Of a stretch of 64,000 bases of DNA, positions 1 through 7,763 are shown piece by piece. The stretch comes from Lacibacter cauensis (GTDB lineage Bacteria; Bacteroidota; Bacteroidia; Chitinophagales; Chitinophagaceae): contig NZ_VLLE01000006.1 of NCBI RefSeq assembly GCF_007830055.1, positions 372,001 through 436,000 of the forward strand, in the 5' to 3' direction. The notes under the pieces were generated by a model, which worked only from the letters and a program-made list of their open reading frames with translations, did no database searches and had not been told where the DNA came from. The position numbers and the translations under genes are program-made. Position 1 is the stretch's first letter. Each line of letters opens with the position of its first letter.

Positions 1-177
1 GATGCGGTTGTGCAGCAGGTTACCCGATACATCCTGTTTGTACAAATGATCGAAACTGATGTGTTGCATATTTTTGAGATAGCCGTTTACTTCCCATTTT
101 GATTTTTGTGAAGCACTATCCTGCCCGTAACAAACTGCAGCAAGACAAACAACTGCTATCAAACATATCGTTTTCAT
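1..177 (-). CDS. Secreted, probable outer-membrane protein (N-terminal part only)
   Basis: Only the first 59 codons lie in the window; the gene runs off the left edge. The ATG directly follows the TAA of the ABC ATPase gene with no spacer, so it is the last visible gene of the leftward operon that starts with the baeRF gene. Residues 1-18 form a Sec signal peptide (MKTICLIAVVCLAAVCYGQ), with cleavage likely before Q. The mature start contains WEVNGYLKNMQ, which resembles the first strand of Bacteroidota outer-membrane beta-barrels. The barrel assignment is inference. A partner role with the upstream LolA/FtsX/LolD-like genes is likely from context. Confidence 0.6.
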   Translation of the reverse strand, partial: MKTICLIAVVCLAAVCYGQDSASQKSKWEVNGYLKNMQHISFDHLYKQDVSGNLLHNRI

Positions 178-903
178 TTATACCGTTTCAAACTTATGCG
201 GTTGACTGATATCAACTGCTGCAGTATCGGAAGCAATCTTGCCATCAACCAATGTAATTACACGCCTTGCCCTGTTAATAACCCGTTGATCGTGTGTTGA
301 AAAAAGAAAAGTGATGTTTTCGTCTGCATTCAGCAGCGCCATAATATCTAATAGGTTAGCAGCAGATTTTGAATCAAGATTAGCTGTTGGCTCATCGGCT
401 AAAATAAACTGTGGTTTCGAAGCCAATGCTCTTGCAACTGCTACACGTTGCTGCTGACCACTGGATAATTGTGCAGGACGTACATTGAGTTTATCTTCCA
501 TTCCAATTTCTTTAAACAGCTGTTGTACACGTTGGTCCCGTTCTTGTTTGCTTTTCCCTTGCAGCAACATAATAAACTCCACATTTTCTTTTGCTGTTAA
601 CACAGGAATTAAATTGTACGACTGAAACACAAAGCCAATATTGTGTAAACGAAAATCAACCAGCTCACGAGGCGACAGTTCTGTAATATTCATTCCGTTG
701 ATGATAATGGTGCCTGCATCGGGCTTATCTAATCCGCCAATCATGTTCAGCAATGTTGTTTTACCCGAACCCGAAGGACCAACCAACGCAGTAAACTCAC
801 CACGTTGCAAATGCAGATGCACATTGTTTACAGCATATACAGGTATGGTATCGGGGTTGTAAACCCGGCTGATATTATGTACATCAATGACTGTGTTGTT
901 CAT
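178..903 (-). CDS. ABC transporter ATPase, LolD/MacB type
   Basis: This 241-residue ATP-binding subunit should energise the two FtsX-type permeases encoded just upstream (10-nt gap). Walker A GPSGSGKTT is at 42-50, the Q-loop glutamine at 94, the signature LSSGQQQR at 146-153, Walker B FILADE at 166-171 and the switch histidine at 204. The size and the TANLD D-loop fit the LolD/MacB ATPases that work in envelope lipoprotein or peptide transport rather than import. The signature has LSSGQ where LSGGQ is usual; serine there is tolerated in some ABC proteins. The substrate is unknown. The LolA-like protein in the same operon suggests a lipidated or outer-membrane cargo. Confidence 0.92.
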   Translation of the reverse strand: MNNTVIDVHNISRVYNPDTIPVYAVNNVHLHLQRGEFTALVGPSGSGKTTLLNMIGGLDKPDAGTIIINGMNITELSPRELVDFRLHNIGFVFQSYNLIPVLTAKENVEFIMLLQGKSKQERDQRVQQLFKEIGMEDKLNVRPAQLSSGQQQRVAVARALASKPQFILADEPTANLDSKSAANLLDIMALLNADENITFLFSTHDQRVINRARRVITLVDGKIASDTAAVDISQPHKFETV

Positions 904-913
904 GTTCTGTAGT

Positions 914-2134
914 TTATCTTCTTAATGCTTCAACAGGTTGCAGCTTCAATGCTTTTACAGCAGGAAACAAACAGGAAACAAGTGCAGTAGCTGTTACAAT
1001 CAGCAGTACAGCCGGTAATCGTTCGGCAGGAAATTCGGGATAAATCATAGTGCCAAAACCAAAATTGCTCATCATCTCTTTTCCCCAGCCGGAAAGATCA
1101 AGCCCTTTTGTATGAAAGTAAGCAGTAAGCAACCAACCCATCAGCACTCCAATGGGTGTACCTGCCAGCGTAAGCAACAATGTTTCACATAATACCAGGA
1201 TAAAAAGCTTTGAACGATTGGTGCCAAGCGCCATCATCATTCCTATTTCCCGAGTGCGTTCAAGAATAGCCATCAGCATGGTATTGATAATGCCAAAGGC
1301 CAATGCCAGCATAATAATGATCATGATGATGTACGAATACTGATCTACCGTATCAACCATCAGATCTGTTTCAGGCGAAATATCTTTCCACGATTCAACC
1401 AATACAGAAGGGAACAGCTGCTGCATGTTTTGCTGTACAGTTTTCAACGTTTCATCTTTGCTCAGCAACACCGCTATTTCATGAAAAGAAGCGTTGCTTA
1501 ACAACAATTCGTTGAGCTCATTCATACGCACATACACATTGCGTTCATCAAGTGGCGCATTAGCACTTTCATAAATGGCTGCAACCCGAAATGCTGCTGA
1601 AACAATGGCGCCTGATGTATCGGTAAACGTCAGCACTAATTTTGATCCCGGCTTTAATTTCATTTTTACTGCCAGTTTTTTCCCGATCATCACCTGGCTT
1701 TTTTTATTTTCATCGAACAACTTCCCGGCTGTTAACTTTTGTTTTAACTGCGACACCTTGTATTCTTCTTCCGGTATAATTCCGTTAATGGTTACCCCTG
1801 CACTACCGGTTGCAGTTGCCAGCATACCTGTCGTAATACTTCGTGCCGTTGCTGCTTTTACCTGCGGCATTTTTTTTATTGCCTGCAACACGTCATCGCC
1901 ATTGGCAATAACATACTTCGGATCGTAATCTTTTTTAAAGTTGGTATGATGCAGTTGAATATGTGCCACTTCTGAATCAATCACTGTACGCACACGGCTG
2001 TTCATCATGGCATCGTACAAAGAAAGTACGGCAATGCCTGCCAGCAAACCGGTAGCAATGGAGAACATGATCACCAGGCTACGCATTTTGTTGCGCCAGA
2101 TATTCCGCCATGCCATACGTAAAACCATACGCAC
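914..2134 (-). CDS. FtsX-like ABC permease (first of a pair)
   Basis: This 406-residue inner-membrane permease has the MacB/LolC/LolE layout: one N-terminal membrane helix (about 18-42), a large periplasmic MacB-type domain (about 43-265), then three C-terminal helices and the usual end LQPVEALRR. The REIGMMMALG segment after the second helix is the typical FtsX coupling region. The listed start is GTG; an in-frame ATG follows at 2128. The GTG gives an N-terminus that aligns in length with the neighbouring permease (both 15 residues up to NIWRN). It is 5 nt from that paralogue and 10 nt from the ATPase gene, so the two permeases probably form a heterodimer. Confidence 0.9.
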   Translation of the reverse strand: MRMVLRMAWRNIWRNKMRSLVIMFSIATGLLAGIAVLSLYDAMMNSRVRTVIDSEVAHIQLHHTNFKKDYDPKYVIANGDDVLQAIKKMPQVKAATARSITTGMLATATGSAGVTINGIIPEEEYKVSQLKQKLTAGKLFDENKKSQVMIGKKLAVKMKLKPGSKLVLTFTDTSGAIVSAAFRVAAIYESANAPLDERNVYVRMNELNELLLSNASFHEIAVLLSKDETLKTVQQNMQQLFPSVLVESWKDISPETDLMVDTVDQYSYIIMIIIMLALAFGIINTMLMAILERTREIGMMMALGTNRSKLFILVLCETLLLTLAGTPIGVLMGWLLTAYFHTKGLDLSGWGKEMMSNFGFGTMIYPEFPAERLPAVLLIVTATALVSCLFPAVKALKLQPVEALRR

Positions 2135-2139
2135 TTTAT

Positions 2140-3360
2140 TTATCGTTTCATTGCTGTAACAGGGTGCAAGCGAAAAACTTTATACACGGGGTACAGCGAT
2201 AGCACCGAACCAATCACCAGCACAATCAATCCCTGGCTGATGAAAATAGAAGCATCTGTTGATGTTGGAAAAATAGCTTCGAATCCAAACCGTTCGTAGG
2301 CCTTTGCACTTTCGCCACTTAAACGAATGGGATACTTCTGCATGATGTACACGATGGGTACACTTGTAAGAATACCCAACACACAACCGGCGAGCACTGT
2401 TAGCAGCGATTCTATTAACAGTAACAGCATCATCAACCGTTTATGCATACCAATGGCTACCAGCATCCCCATTTCATATTTCCTTTCAACCATCATCATC
2501 AGCAGTGTACTGAATACACCAAAACAAATAAGCATATACAACACACCCAGCACATACCGCATACTATCGGCATCGGCCTTGATGTGTTGTTTAATATCGG
2601 GCATAAGTTGCTCCCAGGTCATTATCTCATAATTACTGCCCAATGCCTGTTGAACGGTTGTTGCTGTTGCCTGTAATGATTTTGTTTCGTTTAACGAAAG
2701 CACATACGAAGTAACCATACCCGGTGCACCATAAAAATCCTGTGCTGTTACGAGTGCCATAAGCAGCGCTTTGTCGTTTAAATCGGGCGATCCGAATTTT
2801 AAAATTCCTTTTACAGCATATTTACCTGCAGCTGTTGCACCGTGATAGCCCTTTGCAATTAATACAATGGTATCGTTTACTTTCAGTTGAAGTCGATCAG
2901 CAAGTCCCTGTGCAAGTAACACACCGGCATCTGCAGCTTGCAAATAAGAACCGGCGATAAGTTTTTGTTTTAATCCTGTTACATTATTTTCTTCTTCAGC
3001 ATCAATACCTGCAACAAGGCATCCCTTGGTTACATCGGCCGACGAAGCCAATGCAAACGATTCGAGCCTTGCAGCTACTGCACGGATGTTTTGTTGTGAA
3101 AGAATTTTTTGTTTGGTTGAAGCAGAAACTTCGAAACTGTTATCCAGTATTTGTTCGTTCCAGTAACCGGCTTTGTGTACCTGCAGGTAACCGGTATAAA
3201 AACTAACTACATTTTTCACCAGGTTATCGAATGTGCCTGTTTGCAGACTGTTTGCTAAAACCGATAAAATGACCGCAAAAAAAACCGATGCCATTGTGAT
3301 AATCGTTCGGTTGCGGTTGCGCCAGATATTCTTCCATGCCAGTTTTGCCAGCCATTTCAT
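2140..3360 (-). CDS. FtsX-like ABC permease (second of a pair)
   Basis: This protein is also 406 residues, with the same four-helix FtsX layout: an N-terminal helix at about 19-42, a periplasmic domain, and three C-terminal helices containing YEMGMLVAIG, the counterpart of REIGMMMALG in its neighbour. It ends in LHPVTAMKR. Apart from the N-terminal motif (AWKNIWRN) and the membrane regions, the pair has diverged strongly, as LolC and LolE have. It probably pairs with the downstream permease and ATPase. It lies 24 nt after the LolA-like gene in one leftward transcription unit. Confidence 0.9.
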   Translation of the reverse strand: MKWLAKLAWKNIWRNRNRTIITMASVFFAVILSVLANSLQTGTFDNLVKNVVSFYTGYLQVHKAGYWNEQILDNSFEVSASTKQKILSQQNIRAVAARLESFALASSADVTKGCLVAGIDAEEENNVTGLKQKLIAGSYLQAADAGVLLAQGLADRLQLKVNDTIVLIAKGYHGATAAGKYAVKGILKFGSPDLNDKALLMALVTAQDFYGAPGMVTSYVLSLNETKSLQATATTVQQALGSNYEIMTWEQLMPDIKQHIKADADSMRYVLGVLYMLICFGVFSTLLMMMVERKYEMGMLVAIGMHKRLMMLLLLIESLLTVLAGCVLGILTSVPIVYIMQKYPIRLSGESAKAYERFGFEAIFPTSTDASIFISQGLIVLVIGSVLSLYPVYKVFRLHPVTAMKR

Positions 3361-3384
3361 TTGTTGTTTGTTTATGCTTCGGCA

Positions 3385-4155
3385 TCAACGAATCGTCTTC
3401 ATTTTTTCGGTTGTAAAAAATCCATCCTCAATTGAACGGTCGAACTGTACTGAACGGTAAATCATTTCTGTTTTATGATTTCGTTTTTCAACCGGAATCA
3501 TTTCAAAACGTGTAGGAATCAACCGCCCATCCATCAGCTTAATATCATAGCCATTCATGATGTTGATGAGTACGCCTTCTTCATCGTAAAAACGGGTGTG
3601 CAGTTCCAGGAAATCTGTTTTATCAATACAAACAATCAGCTTTCCCCATACCACTGCGGCAGTTGCTTTTGGAATCATACGGATGATGTAACAGTTGCGG
3701 CCGCTGATAACTGTATCGCCAAGGAGGGTATGGTCGTAATCATTTACAACAGACGATTCTTTTACCAGGTCGTCGTTGGTAAAATCAGTACCCATCCAGC
3801 TCTGGCTCATCATCGAGGGTGGCAGTTTAATGGTACGCTCCAGCGAAGGCATCCAGTTCCATACTTCTTTTTTACGTTTCAGAAAAACAATGCCCTTATC
3901 TTTTGCAGGTGCCTGCACGAGTATAAGCGAATAATCTGTTCCCTTGGTCCATGCTTTTGCATCCATGCTTCTGCTCCAGCCCGGCCGAATGGTTTTAATC
4001 GAAATTTCGACAATTGCTGTTTTACCTCTCATCTTCGCATCGGCCTTCTGTACAATTTCTGCAGCGGTTTGCGCAAACTGTACAAAAGGAAGCAGGCACC
4101 CGATGATAACAAGTACCTGCTTACAAATTTGTCTTGGATATCCGGTATCGTCCAT
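3385..4155 (-). CDS. LolA-like outer membrane lipoprotein-sorting protein
   Basis: A secreted protein of about 256 residues of the COG2834 type. These periplasmic proteins have a LolA-like half-barrel fold that binds acyl chains and are often encoded with FtsX- or RND-type exporters. The ATG at 4155 overlaps the upstream TGA by one base (TGATG), which suggests translational coupling; a TTG lies one codon earlier. A hydrophobic signal segment (VLVIIGCLLPFVQFA) is at about 15-29. The family features WNWMPSLERTIKLPP and SWMGTDFTNDDLV in the middle are clear. It likely carries or senses the cargo of the downstream FtsX/LolD complex (inference). Confidence 0.85.
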   Translation of the reverse strand: MDDTGYPRQICKQVLVIIGCLLPFVQFAQTAAEIVQKADAKMRGKTAIVEISIKTIRPGWSRSMDAKAWTKGTDYSLILVQAPAKDKGIVFLKRKKEVWNWMPSLERTIKLPPSMMSQSWMGTDFTNDDLVKESSVVNDYDHTLLGDTVISGRNCYIIRMIPKATAAVVWGKLIVCIDKTDFLELHTRFYDEEGVLINIMNGYDIKLMDGRLIPTRFEMIPVEKRNHKTEMIYRSVQFDRSIEDGFFTTEKMKTIR

Positions 4156-5252
4156 CAATAATAATTAATCAGTACAATGTGCTCATACGCATCCAACACT
4201 CCTTCATCTACAAACTCCACATCGCCGCCATACTCCAGTATTTTTTCCATTACATCATCCACTGCATCTTTGATATAAGAGAAACGATTATACAGCCCTT
4301 CTGTACCTTCAATATGCTCTGCAGTATCGCTGTGCTGTGCCGGGTACATGTAGTTTTTTTCTACAATCAGTAACTGTCCTTTTTTGCGGATAGCATCGTG
4401 CCAGACAGCTTTAATACCCACAGCCAGCTTCTTTTTATTGGCAGCTTCTTCAATACGGTTCAGCAGATCTTTCACCGTCACTTTCTTCCAATCACTAATT
4501 ACCGGCGCAAGCACTTTACCCAACACCGGCATTGTAGCTTCTTCATAATTACCATGCAGTACATCTACAATTGATTTTTCATGTTTGGTTAACTGTCTAA
4601 ATCTGCCGATTACACGTTCGGTACCCAATACAAACAAAGGCAAAGGATATGCATTCAATACCATATCTAATGACTGATCGGCATGACGCAGAAATTTCTC
4701 CAGCATAATTTCTTTCCGGTCTGATACATCAGAGAAATTAGCTACACGTTCGGGCATTTCATTTTCGTATGCTTCCACATGCTCGGGTTTGTCGGAAACA
4801 ATGCGTACCATTTCGCCACCATTACCCAGGTACATCCGCATCTCTTTTCCGCTCAGCAGCAGCACCAGGTATTTATGCAATTGTTTTTTACTGTAGATGA
4901 GATCACGTATTTCGAATGATTCATCAACAATAATCTTCTCTTCAACCGGCACATCCAGGTATAGCAGTTTTTGAAAAACAGGCGATACAAAAAGCGCAAT
5001 ACTTTTTTTATAAGTAGTGTAATCGATCTTATCAATTAACTGCTGCAACTTCTGCATCACAAGTCCTGATAATTCAGGTGGATAATCGGCTTGCAAAGTA
5101 TCCTGTACTTTTTTAGCAGCATGCTTAAGACTGTATTGCAGTTCGGCTTTTAAACCCATCTTGGGTTCAAACGGAAGAATGATAGAAACGGCAGGCCTGT
5201 AATGAAGCGCTTCTAATACTTCTCTTATTTCGGGAGCAATTGTTGTATTCAT
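4155..5252 (-). CDS. baeRF-family protein (release factor-like domain)
   Basis: This 365-residue protein has no signal peptide. Layout and motifs (N-terminal SIILPFEPK, central LYLDVPVEEKIIVDESFEIRDL, C-terminal VEFVDEGVLDAYEHIVLINYY) match the bacterial archaeo-eukaryotic release factor families (baeRF, probably family 3). These are homologues of eRF1 predicted, but poorly tested, to act on stalled or hibernating ribosomes. It is the first gene of the leftward operon and overlaps the LolA-like gene. Its promoter carries the shared tandem CRP/FNR-like boxes, which also serve divergent polX. The exact baeRF subfamily is assigned from memory of motifs. Confidence 0.75.
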   Translation of the reverse strand: MNTTIAPEIREVLEALHYRPAVSIILPFEPKMGLKAELQYSLKHAAKKVQDTLQADYPPELSGLVMQKLQQLIDKIDYTTYKKSIALFVSPVFQKLLYLDVPVEEKIIVDESFEIRDLIYSKKQLHKYLVLLLSGKEMRMYLGNGGEMVRIVSDKPEHVEAYENEMPERVANFSDVSDRKEIMLEKFLRHADQSLDMVLNAYPLPLFVLGTERVIGRFRQLTKHEKSIVDVLHGNYEEATMPVLGKVLAPVISDWKKVTVKDLLNRIEEAANKKKLAVGIKAVWHDAIRKKGQLLIVEKNYMYPAQHSDTAEHIEGTEGLYNRFSYIKDAVDDVMEKILEYGGDVEFVDEGVLDAYEHIVLINYY

Positions 5253-5271
5253 AACGCTGTATTTAAGAGAG

Positions 5272-5368
5272 GTAAGCTACTTGCAATTATTTACAATAAA
5301 AATGATTGACATCACAGAATTCTTTGATTCAACTCATCGTAAACAGCCTGCAGAATAGAGTTTCTTTG
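5272..5368. promoter_or_regulatory. Divergent promoter with tandem CRP/FNR-like boxes (baeRF and polX)
   Basis: Boxes TGATTGACATCA (5303-5314) and TGATTCAACTCA (5325-5336) have centres exactly 22 bp apart. Leftward, a -7-like element TAGCTTAC (reverse strand, 5279 to 5272) starts 29.5 bp from the nearer box centre. Rightward, TTTCTTTG (5361-5368) starts 30.5 bp from its nearer box centre. Both genes can therefore be driven from the same two boxes. Seen directly; binding by a CRP/FNR-type regulator is inference from family knowledge. Confidence 0.75.
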
Positions 5369-5376
5369 TTGAATAC

Positions 5377-6396
5377 ATGTTACATCCTGCACATAACCTG
5401 CAACTCGCAGCCATCTTTCACAGCATGGCCGATTGTTACAACTACCTTGGCAAGGAAGAGCGGTTTCGTGCCCTTGCGTATGAAAACGCAGCCAAAATGC
5501 TCTACAACATGCCCGAAGATGTAGCAGTGTACAACAACATTGCCAAGCTCGATGAACTGCAGGGCGTAGGTGAAAGTATTGCTGAAAAGATTCTTGAATT
5601 TTTACAGACAGGAACCATTAAAACTTATGAGCAGCTGAAAAAGAAAGTACCGTTTGCATTGCTGGAACTGATGAACATCACAGGTTTTGGTCCGGCAACT
5701 TTACGAACTTTACATAAGCAGCTGCACATTGGCACACTCGAAGAATTAGCAGAAGCACTGCAGCAAAACAGGTTACAGCATTTGAAAGGTTTCGGGTCAA
5801 AAAAAATCAGCAATATGCTGCGGGCCTTAAAACTGGAAAAAGAAGATCGTCAACGACTTCCTTTAGCTGAAGCCGAGCAAATTGCAAATAAACTTGTTGA
5901 ACAAGTGCGCAGCATACCGGGTGTACAACGTGCAGAACTGGCAGGCAGTTTGCGAAGAAGAAAAGAAACGATCGGCGATATTGACCTGGTTATAACAACA
6001 GATGCAAAAGACAGGAAAAAAATTGTACGCAAATTGATTGCATTGCCGGGTATCGAAAAAGTGATTGCTGCAGGAACTACCAAGATCAGTATTGTGTTGG
6101 CGCCGAAGCATATACAGGTTGATGCAAGGATTGTAAGGGATGACGAGTTTGGAGCAGCGATGCTTTATTTTACCGGATCGAAAGAACATAACATTCAGCT
6201 GCGCAGCATTGCCAGAGAACGTGGATTAAAAATTAACGAGTACGGCATTTTTACCAAGCAAGGCAAACGGGTAGCCGGCGCAACCGAACAAGAAATGTAC
6301 AATTACCTGGGCTTACATTATATACCACCCGAACAACGAGTTAATCAAGGCGAAATTGAACGGGCTAAACAATTGTCCAATGGAGCTACATATTAA
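5377..6396 (+). CDS. Family X DNA polymerase without PHP domain
   Basis: This 339-residue protein carries the polymerase half of bacterial PolX: an N-terminal 8-kDa-type helix-hairpin-helix region (LDELQGVGESIAEKI), a second HhH (LKGFGSKKISNML), then the nucleotidyltransferase core GSLRRRKETIGDIDLVI with metal-binding aspartates D201, D203 and D249, and the thumb segment FTGSKEHNIQLR. It ends right after YIPPEQRVNQGEIERA, where typical PolX (about 570 residues) continues into a PHP exonuclease. The 98 nt that follow encode no PHP, so it is a polymerase-only form. Role: gap-filling in base-excision or end-joining repair (family knowledge). The leader is predicted to be only a few nucleotides. 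Confidence 0.88.
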   Translation: MLHPAHNLQLAAIFHSMADCYNYLGKEERFRALAYENAAKMLYNMPEDVAVYNNIAKLDELQGVGESIAEKILEFLQTGTIKTYEQLKKKVPFALLELMNITGFGPATLRTLHKQLHIGTLEELAEALQQNRLQHLKGFGSKKISNMLRALKLEKEDRQRLPLAEAEQIANKLVEQVRSIPGVQRAELAGSLRRRKETIGDIDLVITTDAKDRKKIVRKLIALPGIEKVIAAGTTKISIVLAPKHIQVDARIVRDDEFGAAMLYFTGSKEHNIQLRSIARERGLKINEYGIFTKQGKRVAGATEQEMYNYLGLHYIPPEQRVNQGEIERAKQLSNGATY

Positions 6397-6407
6397 ATAA
6401 AAAATGC

Positions 6408-6475
6408 TGCTGACTGGAATCAGCAAATACGCTGTTGCGGGTCATAAACTGTAGCAGCAAACAACCTCATCTTTA
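6408..6475 (+). promoter_or_regulatory. CRP/FNR-like promoter of the universal stress protein gene
   Basis: A perfect palindrome TGCTGACTGGAATCAGCA (6408-6425, core TGA-N6-TCA, centre 6416.5) is followed 22 bp on by a degenerate box TGTTGCGGGTCA (6433-6444). A -7-like CATCTTTA starts at 6468, 29.5 bp from the second centre and 51.5 from the first. The geometry equals that of the other island promoters, though the proximal box and the -7 each deviate by one base. Confidence 0.6.
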
Positions 6476-6494
6476 ACAAACAAAATCATTCGTT

Positions 6495-7316
6495 ATGAAA
6501 AAGATTTTGCTGGCTTTCGACGGCACTCATTTTTCGAACGGAGCATTTGAATTTGCCCGCTGGCTGAATGAGATAGAGCCTGTACTGGTTACCGGCGCTT
6601 TCTTACCACAAGCACAGGCAGCAAATATGTGGAGTTATGCCGATGGTATGAGTGGCCCCATGTTTGTTCCGCTGGTGGAAGAACGTGATACCGAAGTAAT
6701 GAAGGCGAATATTTCAAAATTCGAAACCCTTTGTCAAAAACACAATATTGAATACCGTGTTCACGAAGACACGTTTGATTTTGCTTTACCTGAGCTTAAA
6801 GCAGAAACCAGGTTTGCCGATGTGTTGATTATAGGCAGTGAAGTGTTTTATGAAAAACTGAGTGGTAAGCTCAACGATTATCTGCACGATGTTTTACACA
6901 AATCGGAGTGCCCGGTAATTGTGGTTCCGGAAAACTATGAATTTCCAAAAACCAATGTTCTTTGTTACGATGGCAGCGATTCGAGTGTATATGCCATTAA
7001 GCAGTTTGCCTACCTCTTCCCCGATCTGGCGAAGAAACCAACACTGCTGGTGTACATACACAAAGATGGCACAAACGATCTTCCACAACAGGTAAACATC
7101 GAAGAGCTCACTGCAAGACACTTCAGTGATCTTACATTGATGAAACTGGATATGAGTGCCGACAGGTACTTCAGCACGTGGATGAACAACCGGGATGCAG
7201 CCATGCTGGTTGCCGGAAGTTTTGGCCGCTCTGCCCTCTCGGAACTTGTAAGAAAGAGCATGGTGAAAGATGTTATTACCGAGCATAAGCTTCCGGTATT
7301 TATTGCACACAGATAA
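6495..7316 (+). CDS. Universal stress protein, tandem UspA domains
   Basis: This 273-residue cytoplasmic protein has two Usp domains (about 1-143 and 150-273), starting MKKILLAFDGTHFSNGAFEF and ending in the Usp beta-strand LPVFIAHR. The first domain ends at KSECPVIVVPENYEFP. The second holds GSFGRSALSELVRKS, a variant of the nucleotide-binding loop G-x2-G-x9-G(S/T), so ATP binding cannot be assumed. Tandem Usp proteins are commonly induced by starvation, redox or low oxygen. It appears monocistronic: a strong terminator lies 35 bases after its stop and a CRP/FNR-like promoter lies upstream. Confidence 0.92.
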   Translation: MKKILLAFDGTHFSNGAFEFARWLNEIEPVLVTGAFLPQAQAANMWSYADGMSGPMFVPLVEERDTEVMKANISKFETLCQKHNIEYRVHEDTFDFALPELKAETRFADVLIIGSEVFYEKLSGKLNDYLHDVLHKSECPVIVVPENYEFPKTNVLCYDGSDSSVYAIKQFAYLFPDLAKKPTLLVYIHKDGTNDLPQQVNIEELTARHFSDLTLMKLDMSADRYFSTWMNNRDAAMLVAGSFGRSALSELVRKSMVKDVITEHKLPVFIAHR

Positions 7317-7350
7317 CACAGATAGATAGCAATTTGGTTGGTGATTGTTC

Positions 7351-7381
7351 GGGGCCGATGTCAATCGGCCCCTCTTTTTTT
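7351..7381 (+). terminator. Rho-independent terminator after the Usp gene
   Basis: A 9-bp stem GGGGCCGAT / ATCGGCCCC with a 4-nt loop at 7351-7372 is followed by a T-rich tract (TCTTTTTTT). It separates the Usp gene from the DUF2892 promoter. Confidence 0.92.
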
Positions 7382-7424
7382 ATGTTGATGATCAGTATTT
7401 GCCACAACCTGAATCAGTATCGTT

Positions 7425-7469
7425 TGTGACAAACTTCACACAGACTGGATTTTCTGCTCTATAGTTTTA
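7425..7469 (+). promoter_or_regulatory. Consensus CRP-type box and -7 element of the DUF2892 gene
   Basis: TGTGACAAACTTCACA (7425-7440, centre 7432.5) is a perfect TGTGA-N6-TCACA site, the best single box in the set. The -7-like TAGTTTTA begins at 7462, 29.5 bp from the box centre. A right half-site TCA (7414-7416) lies where the distal box would be, 22 bp upstream, but the left half (CAA) is missing. The predicted leader is about 18 nt. Confidence 0.78.
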
Positions 7470-7491
7470 CTGAAATAAAAAACAGAAGTAT

Positions 7492-7701
7492 ATGAAAAAG
7501 AACATGGGTAATACCGACAGAATTATTCGCCTCGTAATTGCAGGTGTATTGGCTTTCCTTTGGTTCCAGAATATTATTACCGATACATGGGGTATTGTAG
7601 CACTTGTTGTGGCTGCTGTATTTGCATTAACCAGCCTGGTAAGTTTTTGTCCACTGTATACACTCTTTGGTATAAACACCTGCAGTACAAAAACAAAATA
7701 G
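7492..7701 (+). CDS. DUF2892 small inner-membrane protein
   Basis: A 69-residue protein with the start MKKNMGNTDRIIRLVIAGVL and two membrane helices (about 12-30 and 34-52), typical of the DUF2892/YgaP-like membrane family. It ends with FCPLYTLFGINTC, in which the two cysteines are characteristic of the family. Its function is unknown. It has its own consensus CRP-type box and is followed after 62 nt by the membrane hydrolase gene on the same strand, so the two may be co-transcribed. Confidence 0.85.
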   Translation: MKKNMGNTDRIIRLVIAGVLAFLWFQNIITDTWGIVALVVAAVFALTSLVSFCPLYTLFGINTCSTKTK

Positions 7702-7763
7702 CCAGCCATACTGCAACTACTTGTAACCGTAGTTTCCTGTAATTTCACAGGGTAAACAGTACT

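Noticed and set aside
3475-4161. A 228-codon forward frame opposite the LolA-like gene
   Set aside because: It mirrors a well-supported gene and has a Cys/His/Phe-rich composition without motifs; an antisense shadow.
6408-6425. The palindrome TGCTGACTGGAATCAGCA as a terminator of polX
   Set aside because: It has only a 6-bp stem and no T-tract, and it fits the box spacing of the regulon.
7702-7763. A CRP/FNR-like promoter for the DUF457-type hydrolase gene
   Set aside because: TAGTTTCC and TAATTTCA occur there, but no box lies 29.5 bp upstream of either.
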